From: JAWRCU01 sp033542235
GTDB taxonomy: Bacteria; Pseudomonadota; Alphaproteobacteria; Rhizobiales; Rhizobiaceae
NCBI RefSeq assembly: GCF_033542235.1
Contig: NZ_JAWRCU010000003.1
Location: forward strand, 496,001-560,000
Reading direction: 5' to 3'
Length of the DNA stretch: 64,000 nt
Shown: positions 56,705 to 64,000 of the stretch, one piece after another
Position numbering within the stretch: the stretch's first letter is position 1
Layout of the letters: every line of letters starts with the position of its first letter
The notes under the pieces: generated by a model
Told to the model about the DNA's origin: nothing
Database searches by the model: none
Seen by the model: only the letters and a program-made list of their open reading frames with translations
Translations under genes and position numbers: made by a program

Positions 56705-57679
56705 CTACAGCCGATCCCGGTGCCAGGCGAGCGCCGTCTCGACGATACGATCGATGCCGGACTGCTGCGGAACCCATCGCAGCTCTCGCTCTGCCTTCGT
56801 GCGGGCAGCCACCAGCACTGGCGGATCACCCGGCCTGGGAGGGCCGTAGGCGATCCGCAGCTTCGACCCGGAAATCCGGCCGACGGCTTCGACCAGTTCG
56901 GCGACGGTCGTCCCAATTCCGGTACCGAGGTTGTAGACATGGACGCCGTGCTCGCCGCAGAGCTTCTCCGCGGCCAGCACATGGGCACGCGCGAGATCGC
57001 TGACATGGACGTAGTCGCGGACGGCGGTTCCGTCCCGGGTGTCGAAATCGGAACCGTTGAAAACGAACGTCCTGTCCTGCCTGAGCGCTGCCTCGATCGC
57101 CAGCGGGATGACATGCGTTTCCGGCTCGTGACGCTCGCCAATCTCGCCCTCGGGATCGCAGCCGGCAGCATTGAAATACCGGAGAATGACGGCGCCGAAA
57201 CCGTGGGCGCGCGCGAAATCCTCGATCATGCGCTCGATCATGAATTTCGACCATCCGTAGGGATTGATCGGTTTCTGCGGATGCTCCTCGTCGATCGGCG
57301 TGCGCTCGGGGATGCCGTAGGTTGCGCAGGTGCTGGAGAAGATCAGCCGGCCGACGCCGGCCTTCAACATCTCCTCGAGCAGGATGAACGTGCCGAGGCT
57401 GTTGTTGCGGTAATAGATTTCCGGCCTCTCGACCGATTCCCCGACATAGGCGTAGGCGGCGAAATGAGCGACGACATCCGGACGGTAACGGTCGAGCGCA
57501 GCGCCAAGCGTAGCGGCGTCCGCTATGTCGCCTTCGACCAGCGGCCCCCATTTGACGGCGTCGCGCCAGCCGCGCGATAGATTGTCGTAGACGACGACCG
57601 ACCAGCCGGCCTGTGCAAAGGCCTTGCAGCAATGCGATCCTACATAACCGGCGCCGCCGGTGACCAGCACTGTTTTCAT
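56705..57679 (-). CDS. galE: UDP-glucose 4-epimerase
   Basis: The 324-aa extended short-chain dehydrogenase has the NAD motif TGGAGYVGSH, HFAAYAYVGES and the catalytic pair in INPYGWSKFMIE (Tyr and Lys), then LRYFNAAGCDPEGEIGE, the usual GalE segment. It interconverts UDP-glucose and UDP-galactose for polysaccharide synthesis (as ExoB in rhizobia). It overlaps the UDP-glucuronate decarboxylase gene by 4 nt and faces the glycosyltransferase operon. Confidence 0.93.
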   Translation of the reverse strand: MKTVLVTGGAGYVGSHCCKAFAQAGWSVVVYDNLSRGWRDAVKWGPLVEGDIADAATLGAALDRYRPDVVAHFAAYAYVGESVERPEIYYRNNSLGTFILLEEMLKAGVGRLIFSSTCATYGIPERTPIDEEHPQKPINPYGWSKFMIERMIEDFARAHGFGAVILRYFNAAGCDPEGEIGERHEPETHVIPLAIEAALRQDRTFVFNGSDFDTRDGTAVRDYVHVSDLARAHVLAAEKLCGEHGVHVYNLGTGIGTTVAELVEAVGRISGSKLRIAYGPPRPGDPPVLVAARTKAERELRWVPQQSGIDRIVETALAWHRDRL

Positions 57680-58653
57680 TCGGCGGCGAGATGCCCGCTG
57701 CTCTGGCCCGAGGCCAGCAGCCTGTCGAAATAGGCGATCGTACTGCCGAGGCCCTCGCGCAGCGGCGTTTGTGGAGTCCAGTCAAGCGCCGTCTTGGCCA
57801 AGCTGATGTCAGGGCGCCGATGCTGGGGATCATCGACCGGCAGTGCCAGGAATTTGATCTCGGAACGACTGCCTGTCAGCTCGAGCACCAGCCTGGCGAG
57901 CTCCAGCATCGTGAACTCTGCCGGGTTGCCGAGATTGATCGGGCCGGTAACGTCGTCGGACGTCCCCATGAGCCGGATGAGGCCGGTTATGAGGTCGTCG
58001 ACGTAGCAGAACGACCGTGTCTGTTCCCCGCTGCCGTAGACGGTGATGGGCTGGTTCTGCAACGCCTGGACGATGAAATTGGACACGACGCGTCCGTCGT
58101 CGGGTCGCATTCGTGGACCGTAGGTATTGAAGATCCGCGCGACCTTGATCCGCAGCGAATGCTGTCGCCAGTAATCGAAGAACAGCGTCTCGGCGCAGCG
58201 CTTGCCTTCGTCATAGCAGGAGCGAGGTCCGATCGGATTGACGCTGCCCCAATAGGTTTCCGGCTGCGGGTGAACGTTGGGATTGCCGTACACCTCGGAT
58301 GTGGAGGCCTGCAGGATCTTGGCTTTGACGCGCTTGGCCAGGCCCAGCATGTTGATTGCGCCATGCACGCTGGTCTTTGTCGTCTGCACGGGATCGTACT
58401 GATAATGGATCGGGCTCGCCGGGCAGGCGAGGTTATAGATCTCGTCGACTTCCACGTAAAACGGGAAGGTCACGTCATGACGGATGACCTCGAAACCGGC
58501 ATTCGAAAGGAGATGCGCGACATTCCACCGGCTGCCGGTGAAGAAATTGTCGACGCAGATCACCTCATGCCCTTGAGCCAGGAGGCGTTCGCATAGGAAC
58601 GATCCGAGAAAGCCAGCTCCACCCGTTACCAGGATGCGCTTTGAATGCTGCAA
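57676..58653 (-). CDS. uxs: UDP-glucuronate decarboxylase (UDP-xylose synthase)
   Basis: The 325-aa short-chain dehydrogenase has TGGAGFLGSFLCERLL, YNLACPASPIHYQYDP, STSEVYGNP, GPRSCYDEGKRCAETLF (catalytic Tyr and Lys) and RIFNTYGPRMRPDDGRVV. These are the marks of UXS, which oxidises and decarboxylates UDP-glucuronate to UDP-xylose using bound NAD. It starts the minus-strand pair with galE and points to a xylose-containing polysaccharide. No UDP-glucose dehydrogenase gene is in the window to supply its substrate. Confidence 0.93.
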   Translation of the reverse strand: MQHSKRILVTGGAGFLGSFLCERLLAQGHEVICVDNFFTGSRWNVAHLLSNAGFEVIRHDVTFPFYVEVDEIYNLACPASPIHYQYDPVQTTKTSVHGAINMLGLAKRVKAKILQASTSEVYGNPNVHPQPETYWGSVNPIGPRSCYDEGKRCAETLFFDYWRQHSLRIKVARIFNTYGPRMRPDDGRVVSNFIVQALQNQPITVYGSGEQTRSFCYVDDLITGLIRLMGTSDDVTGPINLGNPAEFTMLELARLVLELTGSRSEIKFLALPVDDPQHRRPDISLAKTALDWTPQTPLREGLGSTIAYFDRLLASGQSSGHLAAE

Positions 58654-58956
58654 GGCTATGTCTCCCAGCCGGACACGCCCTTCCCACCGCAGACATTTAT
58701 AGGTTGACGCCGCGCTTCCGCCAGCGCGTGTAGTTCACTTAAAGTTACCCGTTTGAAATCGTGCAGACCTGCTTGCGAATGCAGGACGGCTTCGCGCGGA
58801 TTGCGATCGCTTTGACGCAGCGAGCCGCCGCCACCTTCTTGATGTCAAGACAGAAGCGTCGGCCGTTATGCCTGCCATCCGGTAGCCCGAGCGCGAGGTC
58901 GCGACTAGATACTAGGCGCCGGAACGAAGTTCCCGATACACGAAAGGACCCGCACG
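58654..58956. other. 303-bp intergenic region between uxs and the aldo/keto reductase
   Basis: No gene is visible. The divergent promoters of the galE-uxs pair and the reductase must lie here. GGAAC-GAA-GTTCC (58921-58933) is a short perfect palindrome about 25 bp before the reductase start and could be an operator. Nothing else stands out. Confidence 0.35.
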
Positions 58957-59788
58957 ATGCCCGAACAGATCAAGCTCAACGACGGCTTGACCATCCCCCA
59001 GCTCGGCCTCGGGGTGTGGCAGGTCGATCCTGCGATCACCGCTAAGGTGGTAAGCTGGGGAATCGAGGCCGGCTACCGGTCGATCGACACCGCCGAAGGC
59101 TATGCCAACGAGGAGGGCGTCGGGCAGGCGATCCGGGAGGGCGGCGTGCCGAGGAACGAGCTGTTCATCACCTCCAAGCTGCGCAACGGCGCCCACCAGC
59201 GCGACCTTGCGCTAAAGGCCTTCGACGAGACGATGAAGAAGCTCGGGATCGAGCAGCTCGACCTGTTCCTGATCCACTGGCCCGTTCCCAGCCGGAACAA
59301 TTATGTCGAAGCGTGGAAGACATTGGTCGAGCTCAGGGATGCCGGCCGGATCAGGTCCATCGGCGTCTCCAATTTCAACCAGGACCATCTGGAACGGATC
59401 ATCGGCGAAACCGGAGTTGTTCCCGCGGTGAAACCAGATCGAGCTGCACCCGCGGTTCCAGCAGCGCGACAAGCGCGAGTTCCATGCCCGCCACGACATC
59501 AGGATCGAAAGCTGGAGCCCGCTCGGCAGCGGCCGGCTGCTGCAGGACCCGACCCTGGAGAAGATCGCCAGGAAGCACGGAAAATCCGTGGCGCAGACGA
59601 TCATCAGATGGCACCTTCAGGAAGGTCTGATCGTCATTCCCAAATCAATCCATGAGGATCGTATCGCCTCCAATTTCGACGTGTTCGATTTCGAGCTGGA
59701 TGCGGAAGACCTCAAGGCTGTCGACGGCATGGATTCGCGCGATGGCCGCACGGGCCCGGACCCGGCGACGGCGGCGTTCTTGTTCTGA
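58957..59788 (+). pseudogene. Aldo/keto reductase broken by a single-base insertion
   Basis: The first part (58957 to about 59430) matches a 2,5-diketo-D-gluconate reductase-type aldo/keto reductase: GLGVWQVDPA, GYRSIDTAEGY (Asp and catalytic Tyr), LDLFLIHWPVP and RSIGVSNFNQDHLERI. After GVVPAV the frame is lost. Reading one base later (from about 59434) gives NQIELHPRFQQRDKREFHAR and then GKSVAQTIIRWHLQEGLIVI, PKSIHEDRI to the stop at 59788. The extra A lies in the AAA at 59431-59433. The enzyme would otherwise be about 276 aa. It is either a recent pseudogene or a sequencing error. Confidence 0.88.
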
Positions 59789-59845
59789 TTGCTTGGTTGG
59801 CTGCTCGAGCCTTCTGTTCCCAGGCTGTGTTCAAACAAGAACGCC

Positions 59846-61144
59846 CTACCTGCCCTCGCCCGGCGCCATCCCAGATCGTTTGGCCGTTCGGTCGGGCGCG
59901 CCCGCTTCGGCGGGCGCCGGCTCCCACCCAAAGACGCTGCGGCCGCCATAGGCGTGCGAGTTCTGGCGCTCCTTCGCGACGAATTCGTCGAATGACGGGC
60001 CCCTCGCCGTGCGCTCCAGCCTGCGCGTCTGATCGTCGAGCCGACGGATGGCATCGAGCCGCTCGTCATTGCCGAGCTTGGCCTTTTGGATTGCCGATTT
60101 CAGCACCGATATCGTCTGGTCATAAACCAGCGTCGGCACGGGATAGGGATGCCGGTCCTTGCCGCCATGAGACAGCGAGAAGCGGGCCGGATCGGCGAAG
60201 CGGCAAGGCGCGCCGTGGATGACTTCCGCAACCATGGCAAGCGACTCGACCGTGCGCGCACCGACGCCGGGCACCAGCAGCAGCTCAGCGAAGTCCTCTG
60301 GCGCCCGGTCCGCCGCCGCTGAAAGCGCGCCATGCAAGCGGCGCATCATCACGTCCTTGGCGCGGACATCGTGATGTGCGGGCATCACCAGATGCGGCAG
60401 GAAAGGCGCATCCGGCGGCGCAGCTGCTGAAGCGCTGCCCTCCAGCGTGGCTACCTCGCGCACAATTCGGTCGGGGCCGAGGTCGCGCAGCAGGTCGAGC
60501 TGGCCCTTCCGCGAGCCGGCAGCGCGGCGGTCGGTCAGGTTGACGATGTTTCCCTGGTTCCGTCCCTCGATCGCGGCGTGCGGCTGATCGACGAAGCTCT
60601 TCAGCTCCTCCGAAAGCCAATGATAGCGCCGGGCGTATCTGGTGTCGCCATTCATGCCTTGCTGCACGACGACCCATTTGCCGTCGTCAGCCAGGATGAA
60701 GCCGTGCAGATAAAGGTCGAAGCCGTCCTGCACCGCCGCGCTGTCGACCTTGGCGACCAGCCGGCTTGCCCTGGCGAGTGCCTCGCCGTCGAGACCGGTA
60801 CGTCCGCCGATGGCGATGAGTTCCCGAGGCGTCTCCCGCGAATGGCTGCCCCGCCCGCCGCAGACATGCAGGCCGAGCTCCCCGGACTGGGGGCCGAGCC
60901 CGCGCTTCAGCGCACCGATGACGCTGGTCGTGATCCCGGAAGAGTGCCAGTCCATGCCCATCACGGCGCCGAAGGACTGGAACCAGAAGGGATGCGCAAG
61001 GCGGCGCAGGAATTCGTCCCGCCCATAGTGATGGACGATGGCCTCGGCAATCACGGCGCCGAGCTTTGTCATGCGCTTGCCGAGCCATGCAGGCACTCGT
61101 CCATGATGCAGAGGCAGATCGGCGCTGCCGGCGCGTCGGGCCAT
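59846..61144 (-). CDS. DUF763 protein with a helix-hairpin-helix motif
   Basis: The 432-aa protein starts MARRAGSADLPLHHGRVPAW, typical of DUF763, a family known in archaea and bacteria without assigned function. LGLHVCGGRGSHSRETPREL, DGFDLYLHGFILADDGKWVV and RRYHWLSEELKSFVDQPHAA are conserved-looking blocks. Around residues 285-305, LLLVPGVGARTVESLAMVAE matches a helix-hairpin-helix, which in other proteins binds DNA. A nucleic-acid role is therefore plausible but unproven. The start at 61144 is chosen over one 12 codons upstream. Confidence 0.87.
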   Translation of the reverse strand: MARRAGSADLPLHHGRVPAWLGKRMTKLGAVIAEAIVHHYGRDEFLRRLAHPFWFQSFGAVMGMDWHSSGITTSVIGALKRGLGPQSGELGLHVCGGRGSHSRETPRELIAIGGRTGLDGEALARASRLVAKVDSAAVQDGFDLYLHGFILADDGKWVVVQQGMNGDTRYARRYHWLSEELKSFVDQPHAAIEGRNQGNIVNLTDRRAAGSRKGQLDLLRDLGPDRIVREVATLEGSASAAAPPDAPFLPHLVMPAHHDVRAKDVMMRRLHGALSAAADRAPEDFAELLLVPGVGARTVESLAMVAEVIHGAPCRFADPARFSLSHGGKDRHPYPVPTLVYDQTISVLKSAIQKAKLGNDERLDAIRRLDDQTRRLERTARGPSFDEFVAKERQNSHAYGGRSVFGWEPAPAEAGAPDRTAKRSGMAPGEGR

Positions 61145-61215
61145 CGCGACCTCGCGGAACAAACTATGAACAAATAACAATGTCAGCTGGCTTTTGCCAG
61201 CACATTCGCCTTATG

Positions 61216-62142
61216 TCACGGCTCGGCATGCGTCTCCGCCGCCTGGTCGAAGATCCAATCGCGAAACGCCGAGACACGCGGATCGGCTCCGGCCTCGGGC
61301 GGATAGACCAGGTAATACGCAAAATCCGCGGGCAGCTTGATGCCCAACTCGAAGGGACGAATGAGCCGGCCGGCGGAAAGGTCCCTGGCTATCATGGCGA
61401 AATCGGCAAGCGCAACCGCGCTGCCGTCGATCGCTGCCTGAACGGCATGGGAGGAATCCTCGAAAACGACGCAGCGGCTGTCGTCGAAATCCTCCACGCC
61501 GGCCGCTGTCATCCACATCCGCCAGTTCGGCCAGGTCACCCCCTGCCGCGACCATTCGATATGGACGAGCGTGTGATTGAGCAGGTCGCGCGGTTCATTG
61601 AGCGGCGCGCCCGACTTCAGCAGACGAGGGCTGCAGACCGGAATGACGACATTGTCGAAAAGGCGCTCTGCAACAAGCCCGGGATACTTGCCGGTGCCGA
61701 AGCGGACCGCGACGTCGATGTCGTCATGGTCGAAGTCGCGAACAAGGCTCGTCACGTCGAAGCGCAGCTCGATGTCCGGGCTGAGCTTGCGGAACAGGTC
61801 GATCTTCGGCAGCAGCCATTTCGAGGCAAACGTCGCGTCCGCGCTCACCTTGAGCTCGCCGGCTCCGCGCTCCTTCTTGCGTGCCCGCGCGACTGCGCGG
61901 CCAAGGGTGCCGAGCGCTTCGACGGCGGCCTCGTGGAGAATTGCGCCTGCTTCCGTGAGCTGCACCGTGCGGCTGGTCCGGACGAACAACGTTACCCCGA
62001 GCTGCTCTTCGATTTCCTTGATCTGATGGCTGACCGCGGCGGGCGTCAGGCCGAGCTCGTCCGCCGCGCGGGTGAAATTGCGATGGCGAGCGGCAGCATC
62101 CAGTGCCTTCAGCGCGCGCGTGCCCGGAATGTGGAGAGCCAT
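61216..62142 (-). CDS. LysR-type regulator, GcvA-like
   Basis: The 308-aa protein has the winged helix LKALDAAARHRNFTRAADEL, GLTPAAVSHQIKEIEEQLGV and the GcvA-group ligand domain, with GELKVSADATFASKWLLPKI and FDHDDIDVAVRFGTGKYPGL. GcvA in E. coli controls the glycine cleavage system, and related proteins control many other operons. It is divergent from the small DUF1127 gene (115 bp apart), which is a possible target. No inducer can be deduced. Confidence 0.92.
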   Translation of the reverse strand: MALHIPGTRALKALDAAARHRNFTRAADELGLTPAAVSHQIKEIEEQLGVTLFVRTSRTVQLTEAGAILHEAAVEALGTLGRAVARARKKERGAGELKVSADATFASKWLLPKIDLFRKLSPDIELRFDVTSLVRDFDHDDIDVAVRFGTGKYPGLVAERLFDNVVIPVCSPRLLKSGAPLNEPRDLLNHTLVHIEWSRQGVTWPNWRMWMTAAGVEDFDDSRCVVFEDSSHAVQAAIDGSAVALADFAMIARDLSAGRLIRPFELGIKLPADFAYYLVYPPEAGADPRVSAFRDWIFDQAAETHAEP

Positions 62143-62257
62143 AACATCATAAAAGAAAACTAACTGATCGGCAGAAAATAACTCGTTTCCCGCCTTTCAA
62201 TCAAACGAATACTCTCCTCAGCAATTCATTCGCATCAAAATTCCTTAGGAGATCGAG

Positions 62258-62500
62258 ATGGCTGTCGGGACGGGAGCCGCTCCGTGCGGCGCTTGGCGGT
62301 TTCCTGCGCTGCTTGCAGAAATCCCCCGCTTCACCCGTGCGGTGCTGCAGAGCAGCCGCATAGAAACCGAGCTCAACGCTCTTTCCGATCATTTTCTGCG
62401 GGATATCGGCGTCGATCGGCCTGACATTGCCGAGTTGGTGAAGCGCGAGATGGCGCGGGACGCCCTGCTGGGCACCGGCTGGCCCCGCCGGCGTTGGTAG
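62258..62500 (+). CDS. DUF1127 (YjiS-like) small protein
   Basis: The 80-aa protein ends in a typical DUF1127 domain, RIETELNALSDHFLRDIGVD with RPDIAELVKREM following. The L-x-D-x-x-L-x-D-I-G core is present. In other Alphaproteobacteria, short Arg-rich DUF1127 proteins affect phosphate, RNA metabolism and small-RNA turnover. This one has a longer, non-conserved N-terminus. The ATG follows TAGGAGATCGAG. It is convergent with the L,D-transpeptidase gene and divergent from a LysR gene. Confidence 0.87.
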   Translation: MAVGTGAAPCGAWRFPALLAEIPRFTRAVLQSSRIETELNALSDHFLRDIGVDRPDIAELVKREMARDALLGTGWPRRRW

Positions 62501-62514
62501 TCCGCCGCTGACAG

Positions 62515-63093
62515 TTACCGACGCACGACCAGCAGAGTCCGCCGCGACAGAAGCGGCAGCAGCCGCGCCATGACGGCCCGGCTGACGGCCACGCATCCTG
62601 CCGTCGGAGCAAATTCTGGCCGGGCAAGATGGAAGAAGATCGCACTGCCGCGCTCGCGGCAGCGCGGCCGGATGTTCCAATCGAGGACGATCACGGCATC
62701 ATAGAGGCCGTCGGGTCGCAACATGGCTTCGTGGCTGGCGCCATATGGAATTGTGACCGGCCGGTTGTAGTTGCGGTCCTCCGGCAGGTCGCACCATCCG
62801 AGCCTGGCAGTGATTCGCGCCAGCGGCAGGCTCGAGCGGCGGCCGAAGCTGCGTTCACGCAGGTAACCGGACAGCAGTCGCATTCGCGCAAGGGGCGTCG
62901 TCCCGTCGCCTTCGCGCTTCATTGCCGAAATCCCGCCACGCCCCAGTGCACAAGGAAAAACCACGCCGGCGCCGGCATTGATCAGCCCCTGCGTCGGGAG
63001 GCCCGGCCGGGCTCGCACGGTGATCGTCTTGAGGCTGTTGCAGAATTTTGCCGGCGAGGGCTTACGGTAACGTTTTTTGGAGTATGATCGCAT
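62515..63093 (-). CDS. L,D-transpeptidase (YkuD) family protein
   Basis: The 192-aa protein has the YkuD catalytic motif with His155 and Cys167 (HLARPEFAPTAGCVAVS), preceded by NRPVTIPYGASHEAML and YDAVIVLDWN. L,D-transpeptidases crosslink peptidoglycan at diaminopimelate or attach proteins to it. A clear signal peptide is not seen. The N-terminus is basic (MRSYSKKRYRKPSPAKF), so the true start or export route is uncertain. The divergent neighbour is a CenR-like response regulator, which fits a cell-envelope theme. Confidence 0.85.
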   Translation of the reverse strand: MRSYSKKRYRKPSPAKFCNSLKTITVRARPGLPTQGLINAGAGVVFPCALGRGGISAMKREGDGTTPLARMRLLSGYLRERSFGRRSSLPLARITARLGWCDLPEDRNYNRPVTIPYGASHEAMLRPDGLYDAVIVLDWNIRPRCRERGSAIFFHLARPEFAPTAGCVAVSRAVMARLLPLLSRRTLLVVRR

Positions 63094-63194
63094 GGCAACA
63101 CAACTCGGCGTGACTAGATATCAGGCGAGGCACGTTCCCGATAGATGACAGGCCGTCAACAGCCCTTATTGTTTTCGAAATAACGGATTGAGCC

Positions 63195-63878
63195 ATGACG
63201 TCGCGAACCATTCTGATTGTCGATGACGATGATGATCTGCGTTCGACGCTGGTCGAGCAGCTGTCCCTCATCGAGGAGTTCGAAGTGCTTCAGGAGACGA
63301 CGGCGGCGAAAGGGATCGCGGCCGCCCGCGCCGGGCTGGTCGATCTCCTGATCATGGATGTCGGCCTGCCCGATATGGATGGGCGCGAAGCGGTCAAGAT
63401 CCTGAGGAAGAGCAACTACAAGGCGCCGGTCATCATGCTGACCGGCCATGACACCGATTCGGATACGATCCTGGGGCTGGAGGCAGGTGCCAACGACTAC
63501 GTGACGAAGCCATTTCGCTTTGCGGTGCTGCTCGCCCGCATCCGCGCCCAGTTGCGCCAGCACGAGCAGAGTGAGGATGCCACCTTCTCGGTCGGCCCCT
63601 ACACTTTCAAGCCGAGCCAAAAGCTCCTCATCGACCCGAAGGGCGGCAAGGTGAGGCTGACCGAAAAGGAGGCTTCCATCATCAAATATCTTTATCGCGC
63701 CGACCAGAAGGTGGTGACGCGCGACATCCTCCTGGAGGAGGTCTGGGGTTACAATTCGGGGGTCACCACACACACGCTCGAGACACATGTTTATCGGTTG
63801 CGCCAGAAGATCGAGCGCGATCCTTCCAATGCCGAAATTCTTGTGACAGAAAGCGGCGGATACAAGCTGGTGCCCTGA
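63195..63878 (+). CDS. OmpR-family response regulator, CenR-like
   Basis: The 227-aa regulator has a receiver domain with the acidic pocket DDDDD (10-14), phosphorylated Asp55 in LLIMDVGLPD, Thr in VIMLTGHD and Lys in YVTKPF. A winged-helix output domain follows (LTEKEASIIKYL, VTRDILLEEVWGYN, THTLETHVYRLRQKIERD). The sequence is close to CenR, the envelope-homeostasis regulator that is essential in several Alphaproteobacteria. A cognate CenK kinase is not in the window. The neighbouring L,D-transpeptidase gene would be a reasonable target. Confidence 0.88.
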   Translation: MTSRTILIVDDDDDLRSTLVEQLSLIEEFEVLQETTAAKGIAAARAGLVDLLIMDVGLPDMDGREAVKILRKSNYKAPVIMLTGHDTDSDTILGLEAGANDYVTKPFRFAVLLARIRAQLRQHEQSEDATFSVGPYTFKPSQKLLIDPKGGKVRLTEKEASIIKYLYRADQKVVTRDILLEEVWGYNSGVTTHTLETHVYRLRQKIERDPSNAEILVTESGGYKLVP

Positions 63879-64000
63879 CTGATTTGCGGGCGGGTGGGTC
63901 CGCATAGCCCAGGGGTGCCAGGCCAGTCGGTAAGTTCAATTTCAATTTCAATTGCCGAGGGGCTCGAATTGTCGATTTGCGTGCGGACCAGGCCGGTTTG
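63879..64000. other. Right-edge region with a TTCAAT hexamer repeat
   Basis: No gene start is visible after the regulator stop. TTCAAT is repeated three times in tandem at 63935-63952. Nothing further can be said before the window ends. Confidence 0.4.

Overview
The window is GC-rich alphaproteobacterial chromosome, most likely Hyphomicrobiales and probably the Phyllobacteriaceae (Mesorhizobium, Aminobacter or Chelativorans-like). This rests on gene content and order (phaR/phaA/phaB, a SUV3-like helicase, an S4 protein, fdxA, carD, rpoH2, thiBPQ), on an imuA-imuB-dnaE2 mutasome behind a GAAC-N7-GAAC LexA box, on an EcfG-type promoter before rpoH2, and on several palindromic intergenic repeats of rhizobial style. 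It is ordinary chromosome with a few accessory patches. No phage, CRISPR array or plasmid replication gene was seen.

Layout. 1-7.2 kb: edge of an unknown gene, mtgA, rpmF, a small membrane protein, a gamma-glutamyltransferase, then the polyhydroxybutyrate genes phaR < > phaA-(secreted protein)-phaB. 7.2-7.8 kb: a 0.6 kb non-coding region crowded with DnaA-box-like, GANTC, CtrA-like and LexA-like sites. 7.8-14.3 kb: helicase, S4 protein, ferredoxin, CarD and sigma-32 paralogue. 14.5-22.5 kb: M48 lipoprotein protease, thiamine uptake operon thiBPQ under a TPP riboswitch, divergent thiamine pyrophosphokinase, ABC-F ATPase. 22.7-33.5 kb: phoD, leuB, a vapB-vapB-vapC module, ridA, a secreted protein, leuD, an IS3-family element nested in a palindrome, a FAD oxidoreductase, a citrate-lyase-like protein, DUF1737 and a minimal zincin. 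33.7-39.5 kb: SOS mutagenesis cassette. 39.7-42.5 kb: protein quality-control genes and tRNA-Gly.

42.5-49 kb looks accessory. A probable IS remnant abuts the tRNA 3' end. It is followed by a LysR/YeiH pair, a DsbA-like protein and a minus-strand operon of C39-like peptidase, D-amino-acid deacylase-like amidohydrolase and CobW GTPase. 49.3-58.7 kb is a glycan cluster: six tightly coupled plus-strand genes (three GT2 enzymes, an ABC exporter, a methyltransferase, a GT4 enzyme) facing galE and UDP-glucuronate decarboxylase, which would supply UDP-galactose and UDP-xylose. 58.9-64 kb holds a frameshifted aldo/keto reductase, DUF763, a LysR regulator, DUF1127, an L,D-transpeptidase and an OmpR-family regulator resembling CenR.

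The observations most worth checking are the site-dense region at 7157-7774, the nested IS at 29256-30704, the perfect 48-bp inverted repeat inside the thiBPQ operon, the two-frame overlap of imuA and imuB, the doubled antitoxin, and the peptidase/deacylase/CobW operon.
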